Made by a program: the position numbers and the translations under genes | Notes under the pieces: generated by a model | The model's database searches: none | Seen by the model: the letters and a program-made list of their open reading frames with translations, nothing else | What the model was told of the DNA's origin: nothing | Shown here: piece after piece, positions 13,662-25,899 of the stretch | Layout of the letters: the number at the start of each line of letters is the position of its first letter | Numbering within the stretch: position 1 is the stretch's first letter | Assembly (NCBI GenBank): GCA_025093555.1 | Contig: JAIWNF010000001.1 | Coordinates: forward strand, 1,178,001 to 1,242,000 | Direction: 5' to 3' | DNA length: 64,000 bases | Source: Circinella umbellata | Taxonomy: Eukaryota; Mucoromycota; Mucoromycetes; Mucorales; Lichtheimiaceae

Positions 13662-15364
13662 ATGAATAATTTTTTTCAAGCACGATCTTCAACTAATCGA
13701 TCTTCTTCTATTGTTAAAGAACAACAAGAAGAAATAAGACCATGGGTAGAAAAATAGTATGTTTGACATTTTTAATTTATATTCTATCAAAGAAACAAAA
13801 AACATAAACCTAATTATCATGTAATAGCCGACCTAAATCCATGAATGATATTGCTTCACAAGAACAAGTTGTTAATGTTTTGCGAAAATCACTTCAATCA
13901 GAGAATGTATGTAAATATGATGAATTGTACAAGAAAAAAAAACAAAAAGATTAAACTTTTTAACTGACACCATAGTTTGACAATAGCTTCCTCATTTACT
14001 TTTTTATGGTCCACCTGGAACAGGTAAGTTATTGTCACTACTCTACATTCTTCTAATCAATGAATTGAATTGACCTTTTTATAATACAATTGTACATATA
14101 TAAATAGGTAAAACATCAGCTATTTTAGCCCTTGCGCGTGAACTTTATGGGTAAGCTTTTTTTTTTTAAAAAAAAAGAAATATCAATTCTACGGATTAAA
14201 CATATTAACGATATTCATTTATTAGGCCTACACTTTTATCATCACGTGTGTTGGAATTAAATGCTTCAGATGAACGTGGTATTCAAATTGTTCGAGAAAA
14301 AGTAAAGAACTTTTCAAGAACAACAGCTAGTAAAGTAGCAACTGGATATCCATCACCTCCATATAAAATCATTATTCTTGATGAAGCAGATGCAATGACA
14401 AGAGATGCTCAATCTGCACTTCGACGTATTATGGAAACTTATTCAAAAACAACTCGATTTTGTATTATTTGTAATTATGTTAGTAGGTAAAGTATATGTC
14501 TAACCTTGTTTTTGTTTTGTTTGTGGATGATATATGTATCGGTGTATTTATCTTCTATCTTTTTTTTTGGTTAGAATCATTGAACCTATTACATCTCGTT
14601 GTGCAAAGTTTCGATTCAAACCATTACCTATTGAAGATTTAACAAATCGCTTAAAATATATTTGTAATGAAGAAAATATTGAACTTGGAAATGGTGTAGG
14701 TTTTTATATATTTTAATAGATATGGATAATATGGGTGGGGTTATAGTAATGATAAAGACTTAAATATATGTTATTATTAGACAATGGATTCATTAATTAC
14801 AACATCCAATGGTGATTTACGAAAAGCTATTACATTTTTACAAAGTGCTTCATCACTTCATAAAAATGAACCTATTAAAGATAGTACTATTAAGGAATTA
14901 GCAGGAGTAAGTTAAATGTGAAGAGAAGAGGGGGGGCGATCCGTTTTAAGCGTTCAATAAATTCATTAAAGTTTGTATATATATATTATTTTAATAGGTT
15001 ATTCCGGATGATATATTTGATACTATTGTTAAAGGATGGCAATCAAATAATTTTGATGAAATTAATGATGCAATTCAAAGTATTATGAATGCAGGTTATG
15101 CTGGTGAAACGATCATTTTACAGGTAAAAAAGAAAGAAATTGATTATTTATTCGGTCTCTACAAATGATATGTGTAAATTTAACGCTCTCTTGTATAAAT
15201 AGATTCACAATGCTGTTATTCGAAATGAAGGAATTACTACTGTACAAAAATCTCAAATTTCAGAGTTACTTGGTAAAGCTGATATTGCTCTTGTTCAAGG
15301 TGCAGATGATCATCTTCAAATATTAAATCTCATGTTGGGCATGTCCTCCATTCTCGCTGTATAA
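13662..15364 (+). CDS. RFC2: Replication factor C small subunit (yeast Rfc2 / human RFC4 type)
   Basis: AAA+ subunit of the clamp loader that opens PCNA at primer-template junctions in the nucleus. Nine exons fit: 13662-13756, 13828-13906, 13987-14023, 14108-14150, 14226-14486, 14575-14695, 14781-14906, 14998-15123 and 15203-15364, giving 349 aa, the normal family length. Seen motifs: [14 protein letters not shown] (RFC box II), Walker A GPPGTGKT at 66-73, [20 protein letters not shown], Walker B DEAD at 137-140, [16 protein letters not shown] with the SRC arginine finger, FRFKPL and [11 protein letters not shown]. The [14 protein letters not shown] and [10 protein letters not shown] wording best fits the human RFC4/yeast Rfc2 orthologue rather than Rfc3, 4 or 5. 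Two exons are under 45 nt. It lies 225 bp downstream of TGS1 on the same strand. Confidence 0.94.
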
Positions 15365-18300
15365 TAATAATAATAATAAATTGTTGGATTGATCGTATAT
15401 ATAATACAGATGATGGATTTGGTTAGAATCACACACCTTAGAAAAGAGAGAGAGAAATTTGATTTGTAGAATATAACATTACTTGTTTTACTTGACGTTA
15501 CTATGATACCAAATAACTCACATGTCTCTTTATCGTGTATAAAAACAGGACTTTTTGGATCAGACAAAAATCAAATATTTCATAATTCATAATATATATA
15601 CTTTTTAAGCATATTTAAAAAAAATCTGTTATAGATCAAGTCCTCAAAAAATATAAAAAAAAAAAAGTTGCATTAAAAGCTGTTAAAAGTTGAATCTGAT
15701 TGAACAATGTATTTCCATTATGTTACACAAGCTCTTTTGCTAAGTAGAAGCTTGATACTAAGTTATGTATATTTGTGCTTTATTTTAAGATGATCTGATT
15801 GATAGAATCACACAGGTTTCTTTCATTTGAAAAGAAGCTGGTAGTTCTATTTGTTTAATCTATATGATCCGCACTAGAGAAACTTAGCTAGGTTCTTGAA
15901 TTCTCGGCACTATCACCTGCAAATGAGAACTCCAACCACAGTATTACATTGGATTGGTGAAACAAATATCTAAAAGTATCTTCTTAATATTAACATCATT
16001 CTTTCCGACCGCAATACGAATAAAATATATATGACTACGTACGTACATAAATATAATCACTACGTCCTGTTGTATCACTTATCTTGTTATCTATCTGTCA
16101 GACCGGCAGCCTTGTCGTTTGCCTTGTTCCTTTTGGCTCGCAGGATCATCATATACTAAGGTCAAGTCAACCAGGATATCTATTTATTAGGTCAAAGTAC
16201 ATAATAAATTGTTTTCTTGGATAAAAGAAATTACATGTCATTTAAAATGGTACCATAAAAAGCAATAGATATAATAGAAAGTTTCATTAAAAAACGATTC
16301 ATTACTCACCCTGATGACATACACCATTTGATTCCAATTAAAATTTTGAAATGTATGCGCGGTTAAAAAAGATTTCATGCATCAAAACTCATCTTGACAC
16401 CTTGGAACCGCCTTATTTTATAGCTAATTATATGGGAACTTGCTAACATTTACGATTACTGTAAAACAGACCAGAAGTTCATCCATTGAATATATGAGAC
16501 AGTGTCTGCTTACTTTATCAAACTAAAGGGGGATAAAACCAGTCAAAAATTTCAAAGATAATTCTGTCGCGCTTGAAGGAATATTAGTGATAAGTTTGTG
16601 CACACAGTTTCACATATATGCGGAAAAACCAAACAGTACGTACGCAATAAATAGAAAAAAATAAAAAGGTATGGACAAAAATGAACAACACGAAATACGG
16701 TCGCTGTAGGTAGTAGAAAAAAAAACAGTAATAGTGTTCCAAAGATCTGTACCTTTGAATGTTTTGGCATTAATTATCGTCTGTTCAATGTTATTAGTTG
16801 AATGACTACATGGAGAGATAGTTAAAGAAAGATAAAAACGCGTAGAACCAAGGGATCATGTCCAAAATTGGAAATGAATCCGTTTTTTTTTTTCTAACAA
16901 GAGACGGAACGCTTCTTAAAAGCTCAAATCATGATAAACGACATACATACAGTAAAATGTAAAAGACAATTTTTCAAATCTTATGAAAAAAATTACATGT
17001 CAAAGAAGAATTAATTATTTAACATTTCATCGCCATGACAATATTTACTTGACATGTTTGTTTTTTTTTTATGCGGTGATGGCATCATTTTACTACGAAA
17101 AGAAAAAGAATAAAAGTCCTAGAATGGAAATGATCCCGGATCCCATTCCGAATAAGATAAGATAACAAAAAGAAACCCCGTTCGCGTTCCGATCCGAAAG
17201 AAAGAAGCGCTTTGCTGCGGTTCCATGTTTTTCTTTTTTCTTTTTCTTTTTTTTCTTTCACCACACACGAACGAAAAAATATCAACATTGTGCTTCCTTG
17301 TTTCTTTTTTCTTTTCGTGTAGAAGTTTTGACCCTATTTTGATCTGTAGACTTCTTTTGATAAAGAAAGGTATTATCATTGAAGTTTTGCAGTTCATCGA
17401 AATAGCGGAATCTGCACGTCGCATGGGAGTTATGTATTTTGCATACCTTTATTTTCCAATCTACCGTGTACTGATCATTCGATCCTACTTTAACTCCCCA
17501 TGTCGAACTTTTTTCTTTTACTCTAATCAGCGCAACTCTGACCATCTTCAGTGAGTTTCTCCTGGTTGTGTCAGAGCCACCGCGAGCTCATTGGCCACTT
17601 AACCATGTCCTCAGCACGAATGGTTTTGGTACCTTTGATACGTCCTCAACTTTTCTTCTTTTTTTTTATCATTTTTTTTATTATTATTTTTTTATTTCTT
17701 CCTTTGTTGAAACAAGAGCACAAGGTGGCCACAGAGTCATCATCAAGGCTTAAGAATAACCAGAACAAGAACAATTACCTTGTCGTTCTCTATATTTCTC
17801 CTCTCGAGGAATTGGGGAAAAGCAAGGAGGCGATGAAAAGAAGAGTATTGGTGGTTGTTTAAAATGATGACATTAAACCATTGCCAATATATGTGTGTAT
17901 GCACATATATGTGACGGCAGAAAATCAATAATTCTGATTAAACAATAAAGAACCCCCCCACCACGTTTTTAATAGAAACTATTCTATATGTCTACAATAA
18001 ACTTATTGTAATACGTCCCTTTCTTCTACTCTATTTTGTTGTTTTTATCTTTATTAAAAGTGTCATTGAAACAATCATTATTACTTTGTATGGCTCACTT
18101 TTTTAGAATGAATGGTGTTTTCTATATAATCCAAATATTGTATGTTCTTTTATTAATTTGATACTTATAATAATAATTTTCTTGGTCTAGTTGTGCTCAT
18201 TTACAGTGGATTGATTATTTGTATCTGATGTTTTGAAATAATATCATTATTATGTACCATACAGATGTAATACCTAAAAATAGAGGAGAATGTTATGATT

Positions 18301-20064
18301 GCCTTGGTGAATCAAAGAAATATGGATGCTTTTAATCGTCCAAATTGCATAATTATAACAATAGCGTATTTGTCGATGAACTGTATCATGAGCCATCTAC
18401 CACCGCATTTTTGAATTGGTCTGCCACTTGTTAAAAGAAAGAAAACATGGTCAGCTCCCATTTATGTGTACTCTGGGAAAATTGACTTTTTGAGCCATCC
18501 CAATGACATTTTTTGAAGACGATGAACTAAATCCTGAGGATGCACCGCATATAACACGGTCACCCAACTCTCTGGCACATTCTTCGGATAACACCTACGT
18601 GATGTGTTTTTTTCTTTTTTTTATATTTAATCTCTTTCCTTTTCCCCTCTCCCTTTTTTTTCACGCCTACGTACATCATACTTTGCCTGTAAAATATCTT
18701 TTTCGCTCCATTAATTTAAACAACTTTTCCCCTATTATCATACGTAGGATTTTTTTTCGTCACTTTTTTTTCTACTTATTTATAACCGTGGAATCACAAT
18801 CTACTGCAAGGATGCGATTATATGCCTGTAGGCGCCAATCAATCTAGTCATCCCCTTCTAAACGAACAAGAAAATTTAATCTACAAAAAGTTCTGACCTT
18901 ATTAATGCGCACATAGTTATTTTTTTAATCACTCTAGTTATAAGGGAGGTATTTTTATTTTAAGTATGTAGAATATACAGTAAAGAGAATGTGCTGTGGG
19001 GGCTATAAATCACTCAGGGGTGGAAATTTACGGCTCAGTCTATACAGCGAAGTGATGTACATAGCAGTGGTTTTGAAATTAAAACCATGGACTTCAGGCT
19101 ATAAAGTTACAGCCGTTTTTTTAACACCACTGTTGTATTTGCTCCAAGTCGGTCTAGGCATTGCAAAAAATAAAAGAAAAATAACCATGTTTTGTTACCT
19201 TTGAGATGTTTTTCAAAAAGTCACTTCATTTATTTCTGTTGTTGCCAATGATTTTGATTAAATTTTCTGTAAATCAAGCTATTATTGCTAACGTGTAAGA
19301 AGCACACAACATCTAATGATGTGTAATAAATAGACGACACCCTCTTTTGTTGGTACAGTTACGACTTCTATATTTATAGAAAATTCTATTACTATGATTA
19401 GTTAGTACTTTATCTGTCTATACGACATTCATATTATATACTTATATATAATTTTTCATTGGTAACGAGCTAACCCCCTACTTCTTTTGCATGTATGTGG
19501 AGCAGAAATTTGAAGGAAAAAGATTGTACATAAAATAGGAGAAATGATCTACACATTCTAAGACTATGAAAAAACAGGGCAGTAGTTTTATAATGTGTAT
19601 ACAATATGATGCATGTATTATCGGAGTACGTAACAAAAAAAAAATACAGAAAAGAAAGTTTTGTATGCATGCATCTCGCTCCTTATTTACATGAATGTCA
19701 TTTTATCACGAAAGGCAATAAATAATATATAATCAAGATCTTAAAATTATTTTATTGTTTTTCGGGGCTCTTTCTGAATTTTTCATTTGTAGTCATTATA
19801 TTGCAATTACATATATATATATGTATGTATACCTATTACCAATAGATAATTCAAGAATAATATAAGGTAAGTATTGAAATAAAAAAGTTATTTGTAGTAG
19901 ATAGTATAGAATTAGAAACAGATTTTTGGGTAAAGCTTGCTATTATGTGCATGTGCGCTTGCACATATATATGGAATAATACTACCGACATATTTATTAA
20001 TTCATAATCTACTATTACTATTATCAAGTTCTTTTTGTATAGATAAAGAGAAAGTCAAGAAAAA
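15365..20064. other. Long gene-poor region
   Basis: About 4.7 kb without a gene I can defend. Overlapping open frames at 17119-17862 lie on both strands around T-rich tracts. The minus-strand frame at 17282-17545 (MVRVALIRVKEKSS start) and the plus-strand frame at 18503-18600 (MTFFEDDELNPEDAPH start) have protein-like composition for 30-60 codons, then decay into homopolymers. They could be relics of genes or transposons. Palindromic TACGTA-type motifs are frequent. No tRNA or rRNA was recognised. Confidence 0.4.
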
Positions 20065-22320
20065 ATGTCAAAAAATCATAACACTACATCTCATTCATTA
20101 GCAGCATCAGCCGAAGCAGCAAAAACTCAGTATATAAATAAAAGCGATAACATACAAAATGCATCCATAGTGATAAGCCAAGAAGAAGATAGAAAATGTG
20201 ACCATTTTCCATTATCAAGTGATGATAGTAACAGCAATAGCTTTGATGGCGAAGACTTACATTATAGTCGTTATTACAAATGCTCAATCATTATAATTTC
20301 TTTTTTAGTTTCACTAGTGAGTTTTGGTATTGGTAATTCATGGTACGTACGTAATATATAACAAAGAAGGATATATATATATATATATGATAATAATAAA
20401 AGATATGAAGTTTAATTATTTAAAATTGTTAATTTTTAGGGGTACGTAATGCTATTTATTTTTTGTTAAAATAATAAAATAGTTAATAGGATGCAATGAA
20501 TAAATTATAACAGCAAGTGTCATCGATTATGCCAAAACATCTATACTTTTGCGTAGGTGTTCTTCAAGACTATTTTGATGAAAATGTTTTCGGTGAAAAA
20601 GGAAGACAGATACCCAATGCTGGACTTCAGTTAAGTTTTGTTGGTACATTGAATGTATGTCTTGAACATTCGATGGCTCCATTAAGTGAAGTTATACGTT
20701 CTACGCGAGGAGCAAAAACTGTACTTTTTCTTGGGGGGCTACTAATTTTTAGTGGTCTGACAGCTGCATCTTTTGCTAAAGAGGTTAGTTTTTTTTTATA
20801 TATCAGGATTATATACTGTGTTTCATTGATCCTAATGACAGTATTGTTTGTGTTAATTGACACAGATCTGGCATCTTTATTTGTCCCAATCTATTCTATG
20901 TGGTATCGGAGCGTCATTTTTATATTCTGTAAGAATCCAAACATTTGTTTCATTTTCTAAACTTTGACATTTATTACACAATGTTAATATTAATGCAATA
21001 GTTATAGACTATACAAACAGTAGTACCACATTATTTCCCACAAAATCCAGGATTCGTTCTAGGAGGTATTGCCAGTGGTGCTTGTATTGGAAGCTTAATT
21101 ATACCACTCATTGCTACAACAATTAATAATAATCTGGGAATTCAGTGGTAATAGTAATAATAATAACAATTTGATGTGTTTTTTTTTTGTAATACAGAGT
21201 TATTCTATAATTATTTACCTTAACATCATTTATTTCCCCAATATACCTATAGGACTTATCGTATTTTAGGATGTGTCAATTTGATTATTAATCTTTTAGC
21301 TTGTATGATAATAAAAGATCATCCGTACAATACCAATATCCGTTTTGAAGAAAAATCATCAAAAAGTACTCTGATAAGATTAGATGTATTTAAAAACAAA
21401 AAGTATTGTATATGGTGTTTATCTTCTTTCACGCAAATAGCGGCATTTTATGTACCATTATTCATTATTCCATGTAAATATTACCTATAATAGTCATATA
21501 GTTTATATTAGTTTAAAATGTAACACTAACAAACACTAATCTATTTTACTAGCCTACGCCACATATATCGGACTCTCAGATTCAAGAGGTGCATCATTAG
21601 TATCAATAATTAGTGCAGCAGCATTTGTCGGTCGCATCTCTTGTGGGTACGTCATCAATCCCGTTTGATTGTTTTTTACTACTATTATTGTCAATTTATA
21701 TATGGGGTTACTTAAAAGTTCTATAAGTTCTCTTTTTTACCCTTAATTATACATTCATGCTTTGTAATTGATATTGTAAATAATACGTATACGTATTATC
21801 TCATGTAGTTTTATCGCTGATCGACTTGGATCCGTCAATATCAGTATTATTTATACAACTATTTCTGCATTAAGTTGTTTGGTTATTTGGCCGATTTCAT
21901 TTACCTATCCACCATTGATTGGGTTTGCTATTGTATTTGGTCTTACTTCCGGAACTTATTATTCTTTAGGTAATATAAAAATATTGCTATTTCCAGGCTA
22001 TTAGATGAGGGTGTGGAGGAGTCATTATTTATTTAACACTTTTTTTCTTCTTCTTTTTGGAACAATAATGCACAGCTGCACCTATTACTGCATCCATATT
22101 AAAGACAGAACAATACTCATCTGGTGTAACAATTACACTATTATTAGTTGGTATATCTATATTTGGCCCAAGTGTTGCAAGTGCTATTGATAGTGCAGGT
22201 GTTTCCAATGAACCATTTTTTACATATAAAATGTTTACGGGAACAAGTACATTAGTTTCTGCTGTTATCTTGATTTGGCTTAAATTCTGTATGAAACGTA
22301 GTATTTTGGCTAAAGTGTAA
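20065..22320 (+). CDS. MFS transporter, monocarboxylate-transporter-like
   Basis: Plasma- or organelle-membrane major facilitator of the MCT/SLC16-like fungal branch; the substrate is unknown. Exons: 20065-20342, a predicted 2-nt microexon 20440-20441, 20557-20783, 20866-20928, 21008-21147, 21253-21473, 21553-21646, 21809-21969 and 22076-22320, giving 476 aa. A hydrophilic N-terminus of ~70 residues precedes TM1. The family pattern at TM1 (SFGIGNSW-GVLQDYF) is only restored if the GG microexon joins the flanking exons. Other MCT-like features are GGLLIFSGLTAASFA, TVVPHYFPQNPGFVLGGIASG (TM4-5), FVGRISCGFIADRLGS (the RxxxGxxADRxG loop between TM8 and TM9), and about 12 hydrophobic segments. It ends KRSILAKV. 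The family is firm; the first splice junctions need RNA evidence. Confidence 0.88.
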
Positions 22321-24075
22321 ATAATATAATTTGATAGAAAACACTCTCTTGTATATTCTGTTTTTCTTTATTACTACTATAATTATTTAGAATATTCCAC
22401 AAAAAAAACAAGTATTTATTTTTCATTTTCTGGTATTCTTTTATCGTTGGAATAATTGCTCTGATTTATATGATTTATTGACTTTTTATGTACGTCGCAA
22501 GATTCAATCGCTTCTTTTATGATAATACATTTGTTAATAGTAATATATGTATGCAAATCAGCAGGCTACTGGTGTAAACTATAAAAGCAATTCAAACTTG
22601 ATTGTAGAGAATATAGATAACGAGCCTTTTTTAATAGGATCCCTCATATTATTATCTGATAAAAATCAAATATGTGAATAATGATGGTCTTTCCATTTTG
22701 AATAAAACTCTTCAATTCATTGTTATACAGTTTTCTTTTTTACAAAAAAAAAATAGTTGCCATAGAAAAACTGTTCTCTACTGTTGTATTAGGAAGTTCA
22801 AATTGTTTCATACATATCAGCAGTAAATATATATTTCTTTTGTTCCTTTCATCCTTTTGCTTATACTGTATATTCCAGTGATACGTACGAAAACACAAAA
22901 AAAAATAGTTAATACCCATGAAAAGTAAGAAAAAAACAAAAGTCTGAGTAAATTTATTACTAAACGAGTTAGCCATAGTATAGAGCTATGATATCGTAAT
23001 AGAAAAGATATGATAAAAAAATTGAAAGCTGTTTTGAATCAACTCCTAAAAAACACACAAAAGGTAATTTTAGAACTTTTGCAACTTTAAATACGTAAAC
23101 TTTTAAATATAAACAAACAATCGGATGCGATTATATCATACCTCTTTATTTATACATAACCTGCATATATAATCTTTACACTTTAAAAACTCTGATAACC
23201 AACTCTATAGTCGTAAGTATGTATATTAATACGTTTCATTTTTTAGTTTCTCCCCCTCCTCCACCCACAGCTTATATATGACGTTACGTGTGCAGCAGGT
23301 GAGTTTGGTAGTTCATATGAAACCAAAACAAACATAAAAAGTAACCAACTTTAATTTTATATATAGATGGTGCAATAAACGCCATAGGTGTGGAGAATGG
23401 TGTTATTGCACTTTATATGAGTTAGTAAGAAATCGATGTTTAGAATCCACATTCTATGATTTTCCAAAATAATCTTTTAGAAAACAACACTTTTGTGATA
23501 AAATCATCTAAGGTGCTAAAACGTGCCAAAGAGAGATAATAGATCATTGCATGGCTTCTACATTTACAGATACTTCATTTGTTTATTTTACGTACCTATA
23601 TCAATCCTTTTTTCTCGAGACTTCTTTTTAAACCATCATAGACCAGAAGTATAAAACATTCAGAATAGCCTAATGTCTATAATTTATAATTATAGTTATA
23701 CGATTCTTTTAACTTGTACATACCTACTTACGTACATAATAAATATAATCTGAGTAATTTAAGGTGGTATTTCAAATCGTTTGCAAAATTTTGAATGTAC
23801 ACATTAATATGTATTTATAAACGGGAGAAATGTTAGAAAATAATATAGTTTACAAAATAGCTTACGAATTAATTCAAAACAGTCTCTAGACTAAACAGTT
23901 AAAAATTACAAATATGTAGACGGCAATGAAAAAAGAAGAAAATAAAGATAAAAATACTATAGTAGAAGCAAAATAAATTGAATATCTTAATGTGTTCTAG
24001 ATTTTTTTCCCCTACACACATGTTTTGTTACTATAGCAACTACTTCTTTATGAGTCTAAATAAATAAATTTTTAC

Positions 24076-24300
24076 ATGGGTATGATGCAAGAAAAAGAAA
24101 TTCGTTATCATATGATGGTCTATGAAGATACCCAAAAAATGATAATTCAGGTAGTTTCCCACAATCAAAATCAGGTTAAACCATATCCCGATAAACTTAA
24201 TGCGAAAAGTATACGTAAAATGCCTACGAAAAATACCCTTTTCAATAACCTTATTACCAAACTCAATAAGCTAGCTATCCATTATTTTCATAGGTCATAA
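24076..24300 (+). CDS. Small hypothetical ORF, 74 codons
   Basis: Not recognised. An ATG-initiated frame (MGMMQEKEIRYHMMVYED start) of mixed, non-homopolymeric composition ends at TAA. It has basic and amphipathic residues, no signal peptide and no membrane helix. It sits alone in a long spacer with no clear splice partners or promoter, so it may be chance or a relic. Confidence 0.2.
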   Translation: MGMMQEKEIRYHMMVYEDTQKMIIQVVSHNQNQVKPYPDKLNAKSIRKMPTKNTLFNNLITKLNKLAIHYFHRS

Positions 24301-25065
24301 AAAGTATAGTTTTGGCGACCCAGTAAAAACTTAAAAATAAATAAACAAATATGAGTGTCAATTACATATGATATTCATCAAGGTACTTCTATTAATTATC
24401 TTATTTCCTGTATAACTATAGGATATTAAATCGATAAGACGAAAAAAAAAAGGAATGATACTAAACTATTTTGTAAATGTGATATTTTTATATACGTATA
24501 AAGAAATAAAGAAAGAGGATAAATCGATTTAATGTTCTACAAAAAGCACACACACCTTCAAATTCTCTGTGTTTTTTTGCACAACGTCAATGATTTCACC
24601 TGATATATATAAAATGGGTGTTTGGCTTTTCCATTACACATCCCATCAATCAAATTTGTGTCATCCCCACATTTTTTTAACCTAATAAGTTTGGTGAGAA
24701 AAATCTATATTTAAATCATCCCATGTCGGTATTATTCCAAAAAAAAGCACACCCGCAAATGCCATTTTGTCCCGTAGTAAGGGTTATATTATCCATCATA
24801 AATTTGACTTATTAATATTAATATCTTACATATTCCATTCCTATAATAGTTTAGTCTTGATGAATAATAATTTCTATTTTACGTACAACGAAATGACTAA
24901 CAAGAAAAAGAGGTAATACATTTGCTGTGGATTACGTAGTAGATAAAATGATTAACATATGGGTTGAGTCCATATATTGTTATTTTTCATATTCTTCTTT
25001 CTTATCAGTTAAAAGTACAAATACGGTTTAGCTAAAAACAATTGTAGCACGATAAATAACAATCC

Positions 25066-25371
25066 ATGTCCATCCACCCAAAAAGAACTTCCCATAATAA
25101 CAATACTAATGATAGTGGGAGAAATCCACTACTACTAAAAATAATAACTAAGATGAGCTTATTAAAAAAAATAATATCCTCAACCAAACAAAAAATGACG
25201 ACAATTATTTATTTAAAAGGAGGAAGAAAAGAAAAAAGGGCGAAGCATTTTTTTTACTGTTCAATTGGTAGAACACATGGTAGTACAATCCATCATGATA
25301 AACACTCAAATTGCATGACGTTAACTTTTTGCTTATCATTAATAACGCCTCAATCATATTATTTCACTTAA
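25066..25371 (+). CDS. Small hypothetical ORF, 101 codons
   Basis: Not recognised. An ATG frame, Lys/Ser/Thr/His-rich (MSIHPKRTSHNNNTND start), ends in TAA within the arm of the inverted repeat at 25365-25432. No domain, signal or splice support is visible. It is listed because it is among the longest open frames in this spacer. Confidence 0.18.
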   Translation: MSIHPKRTSHNNNTNDSGRNPLLLKIITKMSLLKKIISSTKQKMTTIIYLKGGRKEKRAKHFFYCSIGRTHGSTIHHDKHSNCMTLTFCLSLITPQSYYFT

Positions 25372-25432
25372 CTCCCCCCCCCCCCAAGAAAAGTGGGGGG
25401 GGGGAGGGTAGAGAGGAGAAGAGAGTTAAGTG
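25365..25432. repeat. Inverted repeat with poly(C)/poly(G) arms
   Basis: Outer perfect 10-bp arms cacttaactc (25365-25374) and gagttaagtg (25423-25432) enclose a C12 run (25374-25385) and a G10 run (25395-25404) separated by a nine-base linker. The structure could extrude as a hairpin or form G-quadruplex-type structures. Its function is unknown; a tiny insertion or an expanded palindrome are both possible. Confidence 0.75.
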
Positions 25433-25899
25433 AGAAAACTAAAACCTGTCAAAAGTAACTCTTTTTTCTCAACTTCTTTCCAAACAAATTATTGAAATGA
25501 ACAAATATACCATAATAATGATGAATTTAATAGAGTTTTAAAAAGAAGAGATATTCTTCTTTATTATTATTATAATAAAAAATTGCATCACTTGTCTTTG
25601 AATCGATTTGACATAAAATTTGCAATAATAAACCAAAAATTTTTGATTCGCCAGGTAAACCATAAATGGTGTGATGATTAACCAATCATATTATAAATTT
25701 CTTCAGTCGCTGATATATTTTTGAAAGGAATTGCGCCATCGATTCCCGCATTATCAATTTTATATATATAAACCTTTCCTTTTTCTTTTTTTCTCAATCA
25801 TCACCTTTCCCTTCTCTTTTTCCCCCTCCCCTTTTTCTTTTTTTGCATATAACTTGTTTATAATAACAAAAACACAATACCAGCTCCTTTTTTTTTATA

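Larger units (their letters stand above)
22321..25899. other. Gene-poor spacer between MFS gene and MET30-like gene
   Basis: About 3.6 kb, AT-rich, with no family-supported gene. Two ATG-initiated frames (24076-24300 and 25066-25371) are the only candidates. The second ends exactly where the C/G hairpin at 25365-25432 begins. T/C-rich tracts at 25780-25850 with a TATATATAAA at about 25762-25771 are the likely promoter of the downstream F-box gene. Confidence 0.45.

Noticed and set aside
17119..17862. Overlapping open frames on both strands of about 60-110 codons
   Set aside because: They span T- and A-homopolymers, have no splice partners or domains, and are open on both strands at once. Some short protein-like segments remain unexplained.
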